This document shows positions 22,227-32,704 of a stretch of 64,000 nt of DNA, piece after piece. Origin of the DNA: Deinococcus sp. YIM 77859 (GTDB taxonomy: Bacteria > Deinococcota > Deinococci > Deinococcales > Deinococcaceae); the NCBI RefSeq assembly GCF_000745175.1, contig NZ_JQNI01000002.1, forward strand, positions 1,755,001-1,819,000, read 5' to 3'. How positions within the stretch are numbered: the stretch's first letter is position 1; each line of letters starts with the position of its first letter. The position numbers were made by a program, and so were the translations under genes. Under the pieces are notes generated by a model that saw nothing but the letters and a program-made list of their open reading frames with translations, had not been told where the DNA came from and made no database searches.

Positions 22227-25200
22227 AGCTCCACCGCCCAGGCTTCCAGGTCTTCGGGGCTGTCAGCGTCCGGCAGGGCCGGCGCGGCAGGGGCAGACGG
22301 CGAAGAAGAAGACGGGTCACTCTCCCTTAGAGTCCCCAGAGTCCCCAATTCATCAGAGAAATAATTTAAGTTGGGGACGCACCCAAACGCCGTGCTAGAC
22401 GTGCTTTCTTCGCCGTGAGTCCCCAGAGTCCCCAAAGTCCCCAGAAATTCACCCCCCGTCCCCCGTGTAAGTTGCAACGTTACGAAATGCCGCCGCACGC
22501 CGTCCGGGGCTTTCCTCTTCGCCGTGTAGCGCACGCGCCCGCCCGCCTCCGTCTCGCACTTCATCAGCCCAGCCGGGGCCAGCCGGTCCCGCATGTTGCC
22601 GTAGAGCTTCGCCGCGTCCGGCAGCAGCCCAGCGGCCTGGCCCTGTACCGCCCGCTGTAAGGCTTCGTGCAAGCCGTCCGGCAGGAAGAGGCCCCAGTCC
22701 TGCCCGCCCTCGAAGACGTGATAGCCCACCATCACCGCGCCGGGGCGGGTCCGGTAGCTTTCTTCTTCGCCGTGTTCGCCCCGGTGCGTCACGCGCTGCC
22801 AGCCGCACAGCCCCGCCGCGTCCGCGTCCGGCTGGCCGCCCGTCTTCAGGTCTTCCAGGTACACCCGCCCCTGTGCCAGCAGCCCGGACAGCAGCGCGAG
22901 CGCGCGGGCCACCGGGTCCGCTTCCGTCAGGTGTTCACTCTGCCCCCTGGCCGTCTCCGAGAGGGCCGCCGTCACCCGTCCCCACAGGGCCAGGGCTTCG
23001 CCTTCCTTCACCGCCCCCACCTTCACGGCGAAGGACAGAAAGACTTCCCAGCCGTAGGCCAGCTCTGCCGCCGCGTCCCCGGTGCGCCCATGCTGGCCCC
23101 GGAAGTAGGGGGACAGTTCCCGCACGCGCCGCACGTGGGCCGGGCTGCCCACCCGCACCCCCTCGAAGCGGGCGGCCACGCCCTGAACGAAGGCGGCCAG
23201 GGCCAGCGCGTACACGCCCGCGCCCCCCTTCTCTTCTGCCTCGAAGAACGCCTTCGACTTCGCCGGGGAGTCAATCAGGGGCCGCCTGACTTCCACCATG
23301 ACCAAACGGGCGCGGTTGCTGTGGCCGCGAGGCAGGTCTTCCGCAGATGTGGCGATCAGCCCGCGCGGGTACAGCGCCGCCCGCGTCTTCCGGTCAGCCG
23401 TGAGCGTTCCGCGCCCCGCGCCGTCTGCCGCGCCCTGAATCACCCGTGAGGCTGTGCCTTCCAGCCGCGCCCTATCCCCAGCACTCCCGGACGGCTTGAA
23501 ATCGTCAATCACGAAGAGGGCGTCTTTCACCCGGAAGGCGTTGGATTCCAGCGCGTTCGCCGAACTGTTCCACCCGTCCGGCAGGAACTTCCGGCCCCAC
23601 CGCGCCCCGTAGTGGCTCATGACCGGCCCCATGAACGCGGTCTTATGCCGCCCCGTCTCACCCACCGTCCACACCACGAAGTCAGCCGGTCCGAGGGCCG
23701 CCCGGTACGCCGCGCCCAGCAGCGGCACCGCCACCGCGTCCGGGGCCAGGCTCAGCAGGTCCAGGGAAGCCCGCACCGCTTCGCGCACGTCTTCCAGGGG
23801 CCGCGCCGTGCCGTCTTCCTTCTGCGCCGGGTCCGGCAGAGCGTAGGCGGCCAGCCTGCCGCCCAGGTCCACCGTCACGCCGTCCACGCCGCCCGCCTGG
23901 CCGATCACCGCGCCCGCCGTGAGGTACAGGGGGCCGTGTTCGGGGTGCTGAATCCATCCCGTGTGCTGGTACACCGTCCGGCGCGGGTAGCCCCGCGCGT
24001 TGGAAAGGACCTGTATGGCGTCCCGCGCCTTGTCCTTCTTGCCCTGCCCGGCAGGTAGGCGGGCAACGCCACCCCACTTCGCCACCGGCCAGGCCATGCC
24101 GGAAAACTCCGAGGTGGGGACCGTCACCACTGGGGGGAAGAGGGGCGCACCGTCCGGGCGCGTGCCCTCGATCTGGAAGACGCGCCGGGCTTCCCCGCTG
24201 CCGTCTTCCTCGATCACTTCCGCCGTGATGAAGGCGGCGAAGTCGGCCAGCGTTTCCACGCTCACCCACTCTTCCCCGTCTTCTTTCTTGAGCGTGAGGG
24301 CGCACAGCTTCCCGCCGCGTAAGCCGTAGGCCGTGCGCTTCGAGGTGGGCACGTCCCCCGCTTTGCACCACTGGGGCAGGTCTTCCCCGGCCAGCGTGGG
24401 GCCGTCCCGGTCTGCCTGTTCCTTCGCCGGGGGCTGCCAAAAGTGGGCGCGTTCCAGGGCTTCGAGCAGGCTCCGGCCCTTTTCCGCCGCGTACTGTTTT
24501 GGCGTGAGGACGCCGGGCCTCTTCGCCGGGTCCAGAACATCGCAGGCGTCATGCGGGGTGAACATCTCCCCCTGCTCAAGGTCCAGGGCGGACGGCGAAG
24601 AGAAAACGCCTATGCCCCCCCGCCGGGCCTTCACCTGCCGGACCTGTGCCCCGGTAGACGCGCACACCTTCGCCCAGGCTTCGCGGGCCGCGTCTCCTTC
24701 CGGGTCCGGGTCCGCATAGATGTATACAGAGCGCCCCGCTTCCAGGCCGTGAAGGTGGGGCCACGCGCCCGCACTTGCCACGCCCTGCACGCGGTAGGCG
24801 TGGCCCTGGCCTGCCGCTTCCAGCATCACGCACACCGCCGCCGCGTTCAGCTCCCCTTCGACGATCAGCGCCGGGCGCGTGGGGTCTGCCATGTACCCCG
24901 GCGCACACCACGCGGGGGAGTGGCCCCCTTGCGTGAGGTAGACATACCGCGCGGCCTTGGCCGCCTCGAGGTCCGCCTTACTGCCGGGGTTCCGCACCTT
25001 CACGGCCCACGGCTGCCCATCCGGGCCGCGCACCTCGAAGGCCACCGCGCCGGGCAGGATGTGGCGCGGCAGGGTGTACGTCTTCCAGGGGACGCCTTTC
25101 GGGCCGATCTTCCCGGCGAAGCGGTAGGCCCTGAGCAGCCCGGAGGCCAGGGCAGGGGCCAGGCCGCGCCGGGCCAGCTCGCCATGTTCCGGGCTGTCTT

Positions 25201-25699
25201 CGCCCGCTGTGACAGGCACCCACCCGCGCAGGGCGTGGGCCAGGGCGTCCGGGGTGAGCGGCCCCTGTGCAGCCAGCTTCTCCCGCACCGCGTCCGGGTC
25301 TACGCGCCGCGTCTTCCCGCCTTCCTTCTTCGCCGGTCTGGCCTTCCTGCCGCCCTTCGTTCCTTCGCCGGTCGGGGGCGTGTCCACAAGCCCCGCCCGT
25401 TCAATCAGCAGGCGAGCCGCCTCGCCTTCGCTGATCCCCAGGGCAGACGCCGCGAACGCCACCGCGCCCCCCTCGAAGCCGTCCCCGCCGAACCGCTTAA
25501 AGACCGTGCCCTGTGCGCCCACGCTCACCGAGAGGGAAGGGTTTTTCTCTTCCAGGCCGGGCCGGAAGTCACACAACACGCCCCCGCCGTCTGCCAGGCC
25601 GCGCAGGTCAGCGCCGGGGTTCACCTGTGCGGCCAGCCACTCCACCAGGGGCCGGGGCTGGTTGGCCGGGTGCCGCAGGGCGTCCCCTAGGGCGCTCAC
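22223..25699 (-). CDS. TOPRIM primase / SF3-like ATPase (replication protein of the element)
   Basis: 1158 residues, GTG start. In order: a CHC2-zinc-finger-like region (about 43-105, CDFRPGLEEKNPSLSV, with most zinc Cys missing), a TOPRIM domain (Glu281 in IVEGEL; Asp330 and Asp332 in YADPDPEG), a linker, and an ATPase with Walker A GETGRHKT at 680-687 and Walker B ALFVIDD at 727-733. The fusion is typical of primase-helicases that drive plasmid, satellite or phage replication. Residues about 1086-1124 are encoded by iteron-like DNA. It is the likely core of autonomous replication. Confidence 0.85.
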   Translation of the reverse strand: MSALGDALRHPANQPRPLVEWLAAQVNPGADLRGLADGGGVLCDFRPGLEEKNPSLSVSVGAQGTVFKRFGGDGFEGGAVAFAASALGISEGEAARLLIERAGLVDTPPTGEGTKGGRKARPAKKEGGKTRRVDPDAVREKLAAQGPLTPDALAHALRGWVPVTAGEDSPEHGELARRGLAPALASGLLRAYRFAGKIGPKGVPWKTYTLPRHILPGAVAFEVRGPDGQPWAVKVRNPGSKADLEAAKAARYVYLTQGGHSPAWCAPGYMADPTRPALIVEGELNAAAVCVMLEAAGQGHAYRVQGVASAGAWPHLHGLEAGRSVYIYADPDPEGDAAREAWAKVCASTGAQVRQVKARRGGIGVFSSPSALDLEQGEMFTPHDACDVLDPAKRPGVLTPKQYAAEKGRSLLEALERAHFWQPPAKEQADRDGPTLAGEDLPQWCKAGDVPTSKRTAYGLRGGKLCALTLKKEDGEEWVSVETLADFAAFITAEVIEEDGSGEARRVFQIEGTRPDGAPLFPPVVTVPTSEFSGMAWPVAKWGGVARLPAGQGKKDKARDAIQVLSNARGYPRRTVYQHTGWIQHPEHGPLYLTAGAVIGQAGGVDGVTVDLGGRLAAYALPDPAQKEDGTARPLEDVREAVRASLDLLSLAPDAVAVPLLGAAYRAALGPADFVVWTVGETGRHKTAFMGPVMSHYGARWGRKFLPDGWNSSANALESNAFRVKDALFVIDDFKPSGSAGDRARLEGTASRVIQGAADGAGRGTLTADRKTRAALYPRGLIATSAEDLPRGHSNRARLVMVEVRRPLIDSPAKSKAFFEAEEKGGAGVYALALAAFVQGVAARFEGVRVGSPAHVRRVRELSPYFRGQHGRTGDAAAELAYGWEVFLSFAVKVGAVKEGEALALWGRVTAALSETARGQSEHLTEADPVARALALLSGLLAQGRVYLEDLKTGGQPDADAAGLCGWQRVTHRGEHGEEESYRTRPGAVMVGYHVFEGGQDWGLFLPDGLHEALQRAVQGQAAGLLPDAAKLYGNMRDRLAPAGLMKCETEAGGRVRYTAKRKAPDGVRRHFVTLQLTRGTGGEFLGTLGTLGTHGEESTSSTAFGCVPNLNYFSDELGTLGTLRESDPSSSSPSAPAAPALPDADSPEDLEAWAVEL
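22330..22442. repeat. Iteron-like repeats and AT-rich patch inside the primase gene (candidate origin)
   Basis: GAGTCCCC occurs at 22330 and 22339, then GGGGACG at 22373, then GAGTCCCC at 22417 and 22426 and AGTCCCC at 22436, the tandem ones at 9-bp spacing. Between the clusters, 22347-22371 is strikingly AT-rich for this gene. The repeats translate as Gly-Thr-Leu units. The layout resembles an origin embedded in a replication gene. Confidence 0.6.
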
Positions 25700-25796
25700 A
25701 GCCCACCCCCGGCGAAGGGGGCAGACAGGCCAGGCGTCTTCCCCTTATGCTGTGGGCGAAGCCTCCCCGCTTCCCGCCCGGCTGCCGCGCCGGGCT

Positions 25797-26033
25797 TCAT
25801 TTTTGGCTCCCGGCGACTACGCGCCGCGTCTCTAGCCAAGCCTCGAAGTCGTCCGGGCTGACCATAAAGCGGGGCTTTTTGGGGCTGCCCATGTCATAGG
25901 CTTTCAGGCTGCCCGCGTGAATAGAGCTGTAGATCAGGTCACGCGGCACCCCGTAGCGCCGCCAAAGTGCGCCGGGCGTCAGCAGGCGCGGGCCTTCCGG
26001 GGTGGGCGTGTGAGCGTTCAGGCTCAAAGTCAT
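25797..26033 (-). CDS. Excisionase-like HTH DNA-binding protein
   Basis: 78 residues. LLTPGALWRRYGVPRDLIYSSI followed by KAYDMGSPKKPRFMVSPDDFEAWL is the MerR-like winged HTH (HTH_17/AlpA) typical of excisionases and element regulators. An AGGGGA Shine-Dalgarno precedes the ATG. It is a good candidate for the recombination directionality factor of the integrase, or for activator of the primase operon. Confidence 0.75.
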   Translation of the reverse strand: MTLSLNAHTPTPEGPRLLTPGALWRRYGVPRDLIYSSIHAGSLKAYDMGSPKKPRFMVSPDDFEAWLETRRVVAGSQK

Positions 26034-26149
26034 GTTGTCCCCTGTGACCTAAGCCGGGCCTTCTTCGCCGGTTCAGGTCTCCCGGCCTATGCCGGGCCGC
26101 GCTGTCTCCAGGGACAGCAGCGGGCAGAGCGGAAGGTGTGGGCCTTCGC

Positions 26150-27013
26150 TCAGATCACAGGGGGGGCAAGTGGGGCCGTGGGGGGCCGTGACCGCGCGTA
26201 GAGGGGCCGGGGGGGGCGGGTCCGGCGGGAGACAGGCTTAACGCGCCGGGCCAGGTGGGCACGGAAAGCTTCGCGCTCAAGGTGCCACACGGTGAGGGCA
26301 AAGGCAAGACGTAGGCTACGCTTTCGCCCGTTCAGCCATTCAAAGAAGAGGAATAGAGCCTCTTTAAGTGTCCGGGCATATGTATGGCTTAAAATAAGCT
26401 CTCCCTCAATCTCTCTATAAAAAGCGCCCGCCTCGTTAAGCTCTCGATTTGTTATGACTTCCCCGGTTTCATAGTCCAAGCCAAGATAAACACGAAACCT
26501 GTGTATATTTACTTTCCCACTCCTGAAAAGAACGGCATACTTCTGTGGACCATCCCCCGGGCGAGGTTTATGAGGTTTAAAGACCCGTTCGCCAGTGCTA
26601 GCGACCCTGTCTATCAGCTCACGCGGACCTTCCGCCTGCTGCTGTAGCAGGCGGGCCCCATACCGCACGCGGTCCAAGGCTTTCAGCACACGCCGCCGCC
26701 GCCGCCGTGCGCCCGTCTTCCACCGGACACTATGCCGGACCTTTCCACGAGCGGCCCGCACGAAGGCCAGGAAGTGCGGGCGCATGTTCAGCCGGGCCGC
26801 TGCCACTTCAAGCGGCGAAGGCGCAGGCTGCCCCAGGTGCGGCCCGGCTTTTCCTTCGCCGGGCTTCGTGGCCCACACGATCAGCGGGCCGCGCACGTAT
26901 TCCGCGTGGGGCGTATCGAAGGGGCGTAGGGTATGCGCCTTCCACGCCTGCCCAGACACCACAGCTGCCCAGGTATGGGCGCGGGTTTCGTTCAGGGTAG
27001 GGGCGACCCTCAT
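26150..27013 (-). CDS. Hypothetical protein of mosaic composition (287 aa)
   Basis: The first gene of the leftward operon by position. TAGACT lies seven bases before the ATG. The N-terminal half has a very basic region (RRRRRRVLKALDRVRYGARLL). Residues about 130-230 are encoded by DNA near 45% GC with rare codons such as ATA, AGA and TTA, while both ends are GC-rich, so the gene looks mosaic. A role in replication initiation is possible (basic, first gene, AT-rich), but no domain is recognised. Confidence 0.65.
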   Translation of the reverse strand: MRVAPTLNETRAHTWAAVVSGQAWKAHTLRPFDTPHAEYVRGPLIVWATKPGEGKAGPHLGQPAPSPLEVAAARLNMRPHFLAFVRAARGKVRHSVRWKTGARRRRRRVLKALDRVRYGARLLQQQAEGPRELIDRVASTGERVFKPHKPRPGDGPQKYAVLFRSGKVNIHRFRVYLGLDYETGEVITNRELNEAGAFYREIEGELILSHTYARTLKEALFLFFEWLNGRKRSLRLAFALTVWHLEREAFRAHLARRVKPVSRRTRPPRPLYARSRPPTAPLAPPVI

Positions 27014-27062
27014 GCCGGACAGTCTAACCCATTACGCGCACAGCCGAACACGCCCGGACACC

Positions 27063-27090
27063 GTGGGCCAAACGTGGCCCATTTGGGCCA
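27063..27090. other. Putative integrase arm-type sites, right arm
   Basis: TGGGCCA at 27064 and 27084, inverted at 27075. The 21-bp unit 27063-27083 is identical to 13267-13287. The remaining 27014-27212 gap holds no gene that I can support. Confidence 0.5.
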
Positions 27091-27212
27091 GAAAAAACAC
27101 CCCCAGACCCGGAAGCGCCCGGCTTCCTCTTCACCGCTTTATGCGTGTTGTACGGCGTTTTCCCCTTTATGCCCGGAGGGAGGGGGATGCTCCCGAAAGC
27201 CCTTGATGCCCT

Positions 27213-27291
<79 letters not shown>

Positions 27292-27300
27292 TGGCGCGGC

Positions 27301-28236
27301 TTAGTGGTTTTGAGGACGCAGGTGCAGCGCCGCCACGATCACCGCCCCGACAAGCACACCAAACAGGCCGGAACCGGCGGTTTCTACCAGCCATTCGACC
27401 AGGCCTTCCAAGGCCGGCAGCGCGTGACCAGCGCGTAGGGCTAGGTCGTGCAGCTCGTGGGCGGGGGCACCCAGCCCAAAGGTGTCCAGACCAGCCAGGA
27501 TGATGTGTCCCCCCACCCAGAGCATGGCGGCTGTGCCGATCACGGACAGCGCCGACAGGAGGGCGGGCATCCCCCGGACCAGCCCGCGCCCCAGGGCCCG
27601 CGCCGGACCGGAACCCCGCTCGGCGAGCCGTAGGCCGAGGTCATCCATCTTCACGATCAGGCCGACCACCCCGTACACCAGCAGGGTAATCACCAGGGCG
27701 ACCACCACCAGGATCAGGGCACGCGCGAAGAAGGGCTGATCGGCCACCTCGGCGAGCGCGATGGCCATGATCTCCGCCGAGAGGATGAAGTCGGTGCGGA
27801 TGGCACCCGCGACCATCTGCTCCTCGTGGGCCTGGCTCGACAGTTTGGCGGCCTCCTCGTGCAGCGTCTCCTGATGCGCGCCGCCTACCGCCTCGTAGAG
27901 TTTCTCTGCTCCCTCATAGCAGAGGTAAGCGCCGCCCAGCATCAAGAGGGGGGTGATGACCCCGGGCAGGAACTGGCTGAGGAGAAGCGCCGCGGGCAGG
28001 ATAAACACAAGCTTGTTGCGCAGTGATCCCTGCGCAATTCGCCCGATGATCGGAAGTTCACGGTCCGGAGAGAACCCGGTGACGTACCGCGGAGTCACCG
28101 CCGTGTCGTCCACTACCACGCCTATTGCCTTGGCCCCCGCTCGCCCGGCCGCCGCACCGATATCGTCGATGGAGGCCGCAGCGAGCCGGGCGATGGACGC
28201 CACGTCGTCCAGCAGGGCGACGAGGCCACCACTCAC
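27301..28236 (-). CDS. DUF808 family integral membrane protein
   Basis: 311 residues. The N-terminus GGLVALLDDVASIARLAAASIDDIG and the following GVVVDDTAVTPRYVTG region are diagnostic of the DUF808 (YedI-like) family. Several transmembrane segments follow. Start is GTG, with GGAGG seven bases upstream. The biochemical role of the family is unknown. It is the first chromosomal gene right of the element. Confidence 0.9.
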   Translation of the reverse strand: MSGGLVALLDDVASIARLAAASIDDIGAAAGRAGAKAIGVVVDDTAVTPRYVTGFSPDRELPIIGRIAQGSLRNKLVFILPAALLLSQFLPGVITPLLMLGGAYLCYEGAEKLYEAVGGAHQETLHEEAAKLSSQAHEEQMVAGAIRTDFILSAEIMAIALAEVADQPFFARALILVVVALVITLLVYGVVGLIVKMDDLGLRLAERGSGPARALGRGLVRGMPALLSALSVIGTAAMLWVGGHIILAGLDTFGLGAPAHELHDLALRAGHALPALEGLVEWLVETAGSGLFGVLVGAVIVAALHLRPQNH

Positions 28237-28385
28237 CGGAGACCTCCGGTGCAGGAAGGCAGGGCTTGCGGGGGGGAGAAAGGTTGCCAGGAGGCCATCA
28301 GGGCACAGCGTAGCAACCCAGGCGCCGAACTGCCCTTCGCCTGACCTTGGGGAAGGCCGCCGGGCCGGTGCGGTAGCCTGACGCC

Positions 28386-28985
<600 letters not shown>

Positions 28986-29154
28986 GCGAGCGCCCCGGTC
29001 TGGAGGTCCGGTCGCGGCAGACCCTCTCTGTCTTGTCCCGTTCGAGCCTCTGAGTGCGCTGTATCGCCTGCTACGGACCTTTGAGACCGGGTGGGGTGGG
29101 GAGAGCAAGAAGCCACACCGCCTAGCCTCAAGGCCTCTGCCCTATCCTCCCCCC

Positions 29155-29646
29155 ATGACCCCTTCCCCCCTTCCCTTCCGCATCGGCTACGGAGAAGACG
29201 CGCACCGGCTGGCGCCCGGGCGGCCTCTCGTGCTGGGCGGTGTGTCCATTCCGCAGGCCGAGCGCGGTGCCGTTGCCCACAGTGACGGGGACGCCGTGCT
29301 GCACGCCCTGGCCGACGCGCTGCTCTCGGGCCTGAGCCTGGGTGACATCGGGCAGTATTACCCCGATACCGATCCCGCTCATGCGGGGCTGGACTCGCGC
29401 GAGATTCTGATGCACGCGCTGCGGCTGGTGCAGGAGCGGAACTATGTTCCGGCCAATGCAGCACTCGTGGTCACCCTCGACCGGCCCAAGCTGGGGCCAC
29501 TGCGCCGCGCCATCGCCCGCAACCTGGCCACGCTGCTGGACCTAAAGGACACGGAAGTGGGCGTGAGCTTCAAGACCTCCGAGGGCCTCGCCCCCGATCA
29601 CGTGCAGGTACGGGCAACCGTTCTCCTCGTCAGGGTGGCAGGGTGA
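29155..29646 (+). CDS. ispF: 2-C-methyl-D-erythritol 2,4-cyclodiphosphate synthase
   Basis: 163 residues. The metal-binding GYGEDAHRL, the [16 protein letters not shown] motif and KTSEGL are characteristic of IspF, which cyclises CDP-methylerythritol phosphate in the MEP isoprenoid pathway. TATCCT lies six bases before the ATG. Its stop overlaps the trmL start (GTGA). The 170-bp gap upstream shows nothing else recognisable. Confidence 0.95.
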   Translation: MTPSPLPFRIGYGEDAHRLAPGRPLVLGGVSIPQAERGAVAHSDGDAVLHALADALLSGLSLGDIGQYYPDTDPAHAGLDSREILMHALRLVQERNYVPANAALVVTLDRPKLGPLRRAIARNLATLLDLKDTEVGVSFKTSEGLAPDHVQVRATVLLVRVAG

Positions 29647-30104
29647 GCGAGCCGCTGCTGCGTGTCGTCCTGTTTGAGCCGGAAAAGGCCGGGAACGTGG
29701 GCAACGTCGCCCGCACCTGCGCCGTGCTGGGCGCCGAGCTGCACCTTATTCGGCCCTTTGGATTTCACCTCCACGACCGCGAATTCCGCCGGGCCGTGAT
29801 GGACTACCTGCAAGGGGTCGCGCTCCACGAACACGCGAGTTGGACGGCCTTTCAGAGCACCCTTTTGCCGGGCGCGCGGGTGTGGGCCTTTTCTGCGCAC
29901 GCAGCCACCCTGTACACCCGAGCGGGCTTCCGGCGCGGCGACTACCTCCTTTTCGGACCGGAATCGCGCGGGCTCCCCGTCTGGCTTCGTGGGAGTCTGC
30001 CCGCCCTCAAGCTGCCGCAACCCGGCGGGGGCCGCAGCCTGAATCTGGCGGTGGCCGTGGGAGCGGCGGCCTTTGAGGCGGGGCGGCAGATCGAAGGGTG
30101 GTAG
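29643..30104 (+). CDS. trmL: tRNA (cytidine(34)-2'-O)-methyltransferase
   Basis: 153-residue SPOUT methyltransferase. [14 protein letters not shown] at the N-terminus, FGPESRGLP and the C-terminal knot motif RSLNLAVA match TrmL, which methylates the wobble ribose of tRNA-Leu isoacceptors. GTG start coupled to ispF by a 4-bp overlap. Confidence 0.92.
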   Translation: MSEPLLRVVLFEPEKAGNVGNVARTCAVLGAELHLIRPFGFHLHDREFRRAVMDYLQGVALHEHASWTAFQSTLLPGARVWAFSAHAATLYTRAGFRRGDYLLFGPESRGLPVWLRGSLPALKLPQPGGGRSLNLAVAVGAAAFEAGRQIEGW

Positions 30105-30143
30105 ATGAGCGGGCAGGACCGGGTTCGCCGTAGAGTGACCCCC

Positions 30144-31385
30144 ATGACGTCCCCGTCCGACTTTGCCGAAAAGCTTGCCCGCTACGCCGAACTGCTTGTG
30201 CGAACAGGGGTGAACCTGCCCGAAGGTGGTAAGGTGCTCCTGCGCGCGCCCCTTGACGCCGCCCCCCTCGTGCGCCAGGTGGCCCGCGCCGCGTACCGAG
30301 TGGGCGCGGCCGACGTGCGCGTCCACTATAGTGACCCTCACCTTGCACTCGCCCTCTTCGAGGAGGGCACAGAGGCCGCGGTCGAGTACGTCCCCGCGTG
30401 GCTCGCGCAGGAACAGCGGGCCATGGTGGCAGACGGCTACGCCTTTATCTCCATCGTGGGAGAAGATCCGTCGCTGCTGGCGGGGGTGGACCAGGGCCGG
30501 GTTGCACGGCGCAGCAAGGCTATCGCTGCCGCCACGCGAGACGTGAACCGCGCGATCAGCGGCATGGCGGTGAACTGGACTGTTGCGGCGATGAGCACCC
30601 CCGCCTGGGCACGCCGGGTCTATCCGGAGCTGCCTGAGGCGGAAGCCGTCTCCCGACTGTGGAACGATATCTTCAGGGTGACCCGCGCCGACCTGCCCGA
30701 TCCGGTAGCGGCCTGGAACGCCCACCTCGCGCGCCTCGAACGCCTGAGCGCCTTCCTGAACGAGCGGCAGTACGCCGCCCTCCACCTGCGCTCCGAGCTG
30801 GGCACTGACCTCACCGTGGGGCTTGCCCAAGGGCACCTGTGGCAGGGTGGAGCAGAAACCGCCCAAAACGGTATTCGGGGCGTGCCTAATCTTCCTACCG
30901 ACGAAGTCTTTACCGCCCCGCACCGCGAGCAGGTGGACGGCATAGCGGTGGCCAGTAAGCCCCTCAGCGCCCGGGGACAACTCATCGAGGGGATCCGGGT
31001 GCGCTTTGCCGGGGGCCGGGCGGTGGAGATCCACGCGGAACAGGGCGAAGACACGCTGCGGCAACTCCTCGAAACCGACGAGGGCGCCTCGTTCCTGGGT
31101 GAGATCGCCCTGGTGCCCGCCTCCGCTCCCGTTGCACAAACCGGAACACTCTTTCTCAACACCCTCTTTGATGAGAATGCGGCCTCTCATATCGCCTTTG
31201 GGCGCTGCTATCCCACCAACGTGCAGCACGGCGAGAACCCCGAAGCCCTGCGCGCAGCGGGGGGCAACGACTCGCTGATTCACGTGGACTGGATGATCGG
31301 CACGCCGAGAACGGACGTGGACGGCATCACGGCCGCTGGAGAGCGCGAGGCGCTGATGCGCGCAGGGGAGTGGGTGGTGTCCTAA
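30144..31385 (+). CDS. M29 family aminopeptidase
   Basis: About 413 residues from the ATG at 30144, chosen because TAGAGT lies seven bases upstream; an ATG at 30105 is also in frame. The catalytic segments [24 protein letters not shown] and HVDWMIG match the thermophilic M29 (AmpS/aminopeptidase T) family, which uses a pair of metal ions to remove N-terminal residues. Confidence 0.92.
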   Translation: MTSPSDFAEKLARYAELLVRTGVNLPEGGKVLLRAPLDAAPLVRQVARAAYRVGAADVRVHYSDPHLALALFEEGTEAAVEYVPAWLAQEQRAMVADGYAFISIVGEDPSLLAGVDQGRVARRSKAIAAATRDVNRAISGMAVNWTVAAMSTPAWARRVYPELPEAEAVSRLWNDIFRVTRADLPDPVAAWNAHLARLERLSAFLNERQYAALHLRSELGTDLTVGLAQGHLWQGGAETAQNGIRGVPNLPTDEVFTAPHREQVDGIAVASKPLSARGQLIEGIRVRFAGGRAVEIHAEQGEDTLRQLLETDEGASFLGEIALVPASAPVAQTGTLFLNTLFDENAASHIAFGRCYPTNVQHGENPEALRAAGGNDSLIHVDWMIGTPRTDVDGITAAGEREALMRAGEWVVS

Positions 31386-31425
31386 GCGGCAGCGGGCGTG
31401 GCGGCTGGCCGCTACAATGCAGCCC

Positions 31426-32010
31426 ATGACCAGCAACCAGACCTACCAGGCCGAGGGCTTTTCCCCCACCCCGGAGCTGTCCAGCGAGCGGCAGACGCGT
31501 TTCTCACGGGCTCCTGAGCTGGGCGAGGGCATCGAGCCGGGCAAGGCCTACCGAGCGGTGCTCGAAACGAGCAAGGGCCGTATCGTCCTCGACCTGTTTG
31601 CCGAGGACGCGCCCGTGACGGTCAACTCCTTTGCGTACCTGCTGCGTCACCACTACTATGATGGCATTCGGTTTCACCGTGTGATCGAGGGTTTCATGGC
31701 CCAGGGCGGCGACCCGACCGGCACCGGCACGGGCGGCCCCGGCTACGACTTCGAGGACGAGTTCAACGAGCGGCGCCACGACCGCAAGGGCGTCCTGAGC
31801 ATGGCCAACCGTGGCCCCAACACCAACGGCTCACAGTTTTTCATCACCTTTGTGCCCACGCCCCACCTCGACGGGCGGCACACCGTCTTTGGACAGGTGG
31901 TGGAGGGGCTAGACGTGCTTGACCGCCTCACCCGCATTCAGCCGGGGATGCCCGGCACACCGGACATCATCGAGCGGGCGTATCTGGTGGAAAAGAACGC
32001 CGGCCGCTAG
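31426..32010 (+). CDS. Cyclophilin-type peptidyl-prolyl isomerase (cytoplasmic)
   Basis: About 194 residues without a signal peptide. The active-site [17 protein letters not shown] and [17 protein letters not shown] are typical. The ATG at 31426 lies seven bases after TACAAT, which overlaps the in-frame ATG at 31417, so the downstream start is preferred. A second, lipoprotein cyclophilin lies at 60146. Confidence 0.93.
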   Translation: MTSNQTYQAEGFSPTPELSSERQTRFSRAPELGEGIEPGKAYRAVLETSKGRIVLDLFAEDAPVTVNSFAYLLRHHYYDGIRFHRVIEGFMAQGGDPTGTGTGGPGYDFEDEFNERRHDRKGVLSMANRGPNTNGSQFFITFVPTPHLDGRHTVFGQVVEGLDVLDRLTRIQPGMPGTPDIIERAYLVEKNAGR

Positions 32011-32079
32011 GGCCAGGAGGCCAACGCCGCCGGTGCTCTGTGGGAGGGCCGTGAGAGCCGTCCGCGCTACACTGCACCC

Positions 32080-32664
32080 ATGGACAACCGCACGAACCTC
32101 GACGACTACCTGGCGGGGCTGGGGATCAGTGACGCGGATGACCTGGCGCCCCTACCGCCTGCCCCGGAGGTGGGTGCACCCGCTGCGCCGCCCCTAGACG
32201 CGGGGCACGAGGATCCCCGCGCGGTCTTGGAGCGCTTCCTGCGGGGGCTGACCGCCCGCATTGACCCGGCCCTCACCGTCAGCATCCGCGAGGGTGAAGA
32301 CGCCCTGGAAGCGGAGATCGGCGGGGAGAACGCCCCGCGGCTGGCTGGCCGTGACGGGCGCACGCTGGGTGCCATCGAGGTGCTCGCGTATACCGTGCTC
32401 GCCAAGCAGGCGGGCCGCAGCGACCTGCGGGTGCGGGTGGACGTGGGCGGCTTTCGCAGGCGGCAGGCGGAGGGGCTCACCCGGCTCGCCGAGCGCCTCG
32501 CCGTGCAGGTCGCCAAAAGCGGTGAACCCCATGAACTCCAGCCCATGCCGGCCGCCGAGCGCCGGGTCATCCACATCGCCCTCAAGGAACACCCCGACGT
32601 GACGACGGAGTCTGTGGGCGAGGGAGCAGCGCGGCGGCTCGTCATCAAGCCCAGGCACGGCTAG
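32080..32664 (+). CDS. jag: Jag-like RNA-binding protein (KH and R3H domains)
   Basis: 194 residues. A variable acidic N-terminus, a central KH domain around [21 protein letters not shown] and a C-terminal R3H region ([20 protein letters not shown]) match Jag/KhpB-type RNA-binding proteins. In many bacteria jag lies by yidC-rnpA; here it is unlinked from them. TACACT lies six bases before the ATG. Confidence 0.9.
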   Translation: MDNRTNLDDYLAGLGISDADDLAPLPPAPEVGAPAAPPLDAGHEDPRAVLERFLRGLTARIDPALTVSIREGEDALEAEIGGENAPRLAGRDGRTLGAIEVLAYTVLAKQAGRSDLRVRVDVGGFRRRQAEGLTRLAERLAVQVAKSGEPHELQPMPAAERRVIHIALKEHPDVTTESVGEGAARRLVIKPRHG

Positions 32665-32704
32665 ACGGCTCTGCGCCACAAGAGACCAGCAAACGCCCTG
32701 TTCT

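Noticed and set aside
20751..22364. A 537-codon plus-strand frame over the small-gene cluster
   Set aside because: The minus strand has a chain of 4-bp-overlapping genes with sensible starts. The plus frame is Arg/Pro/Ser-rich noise.
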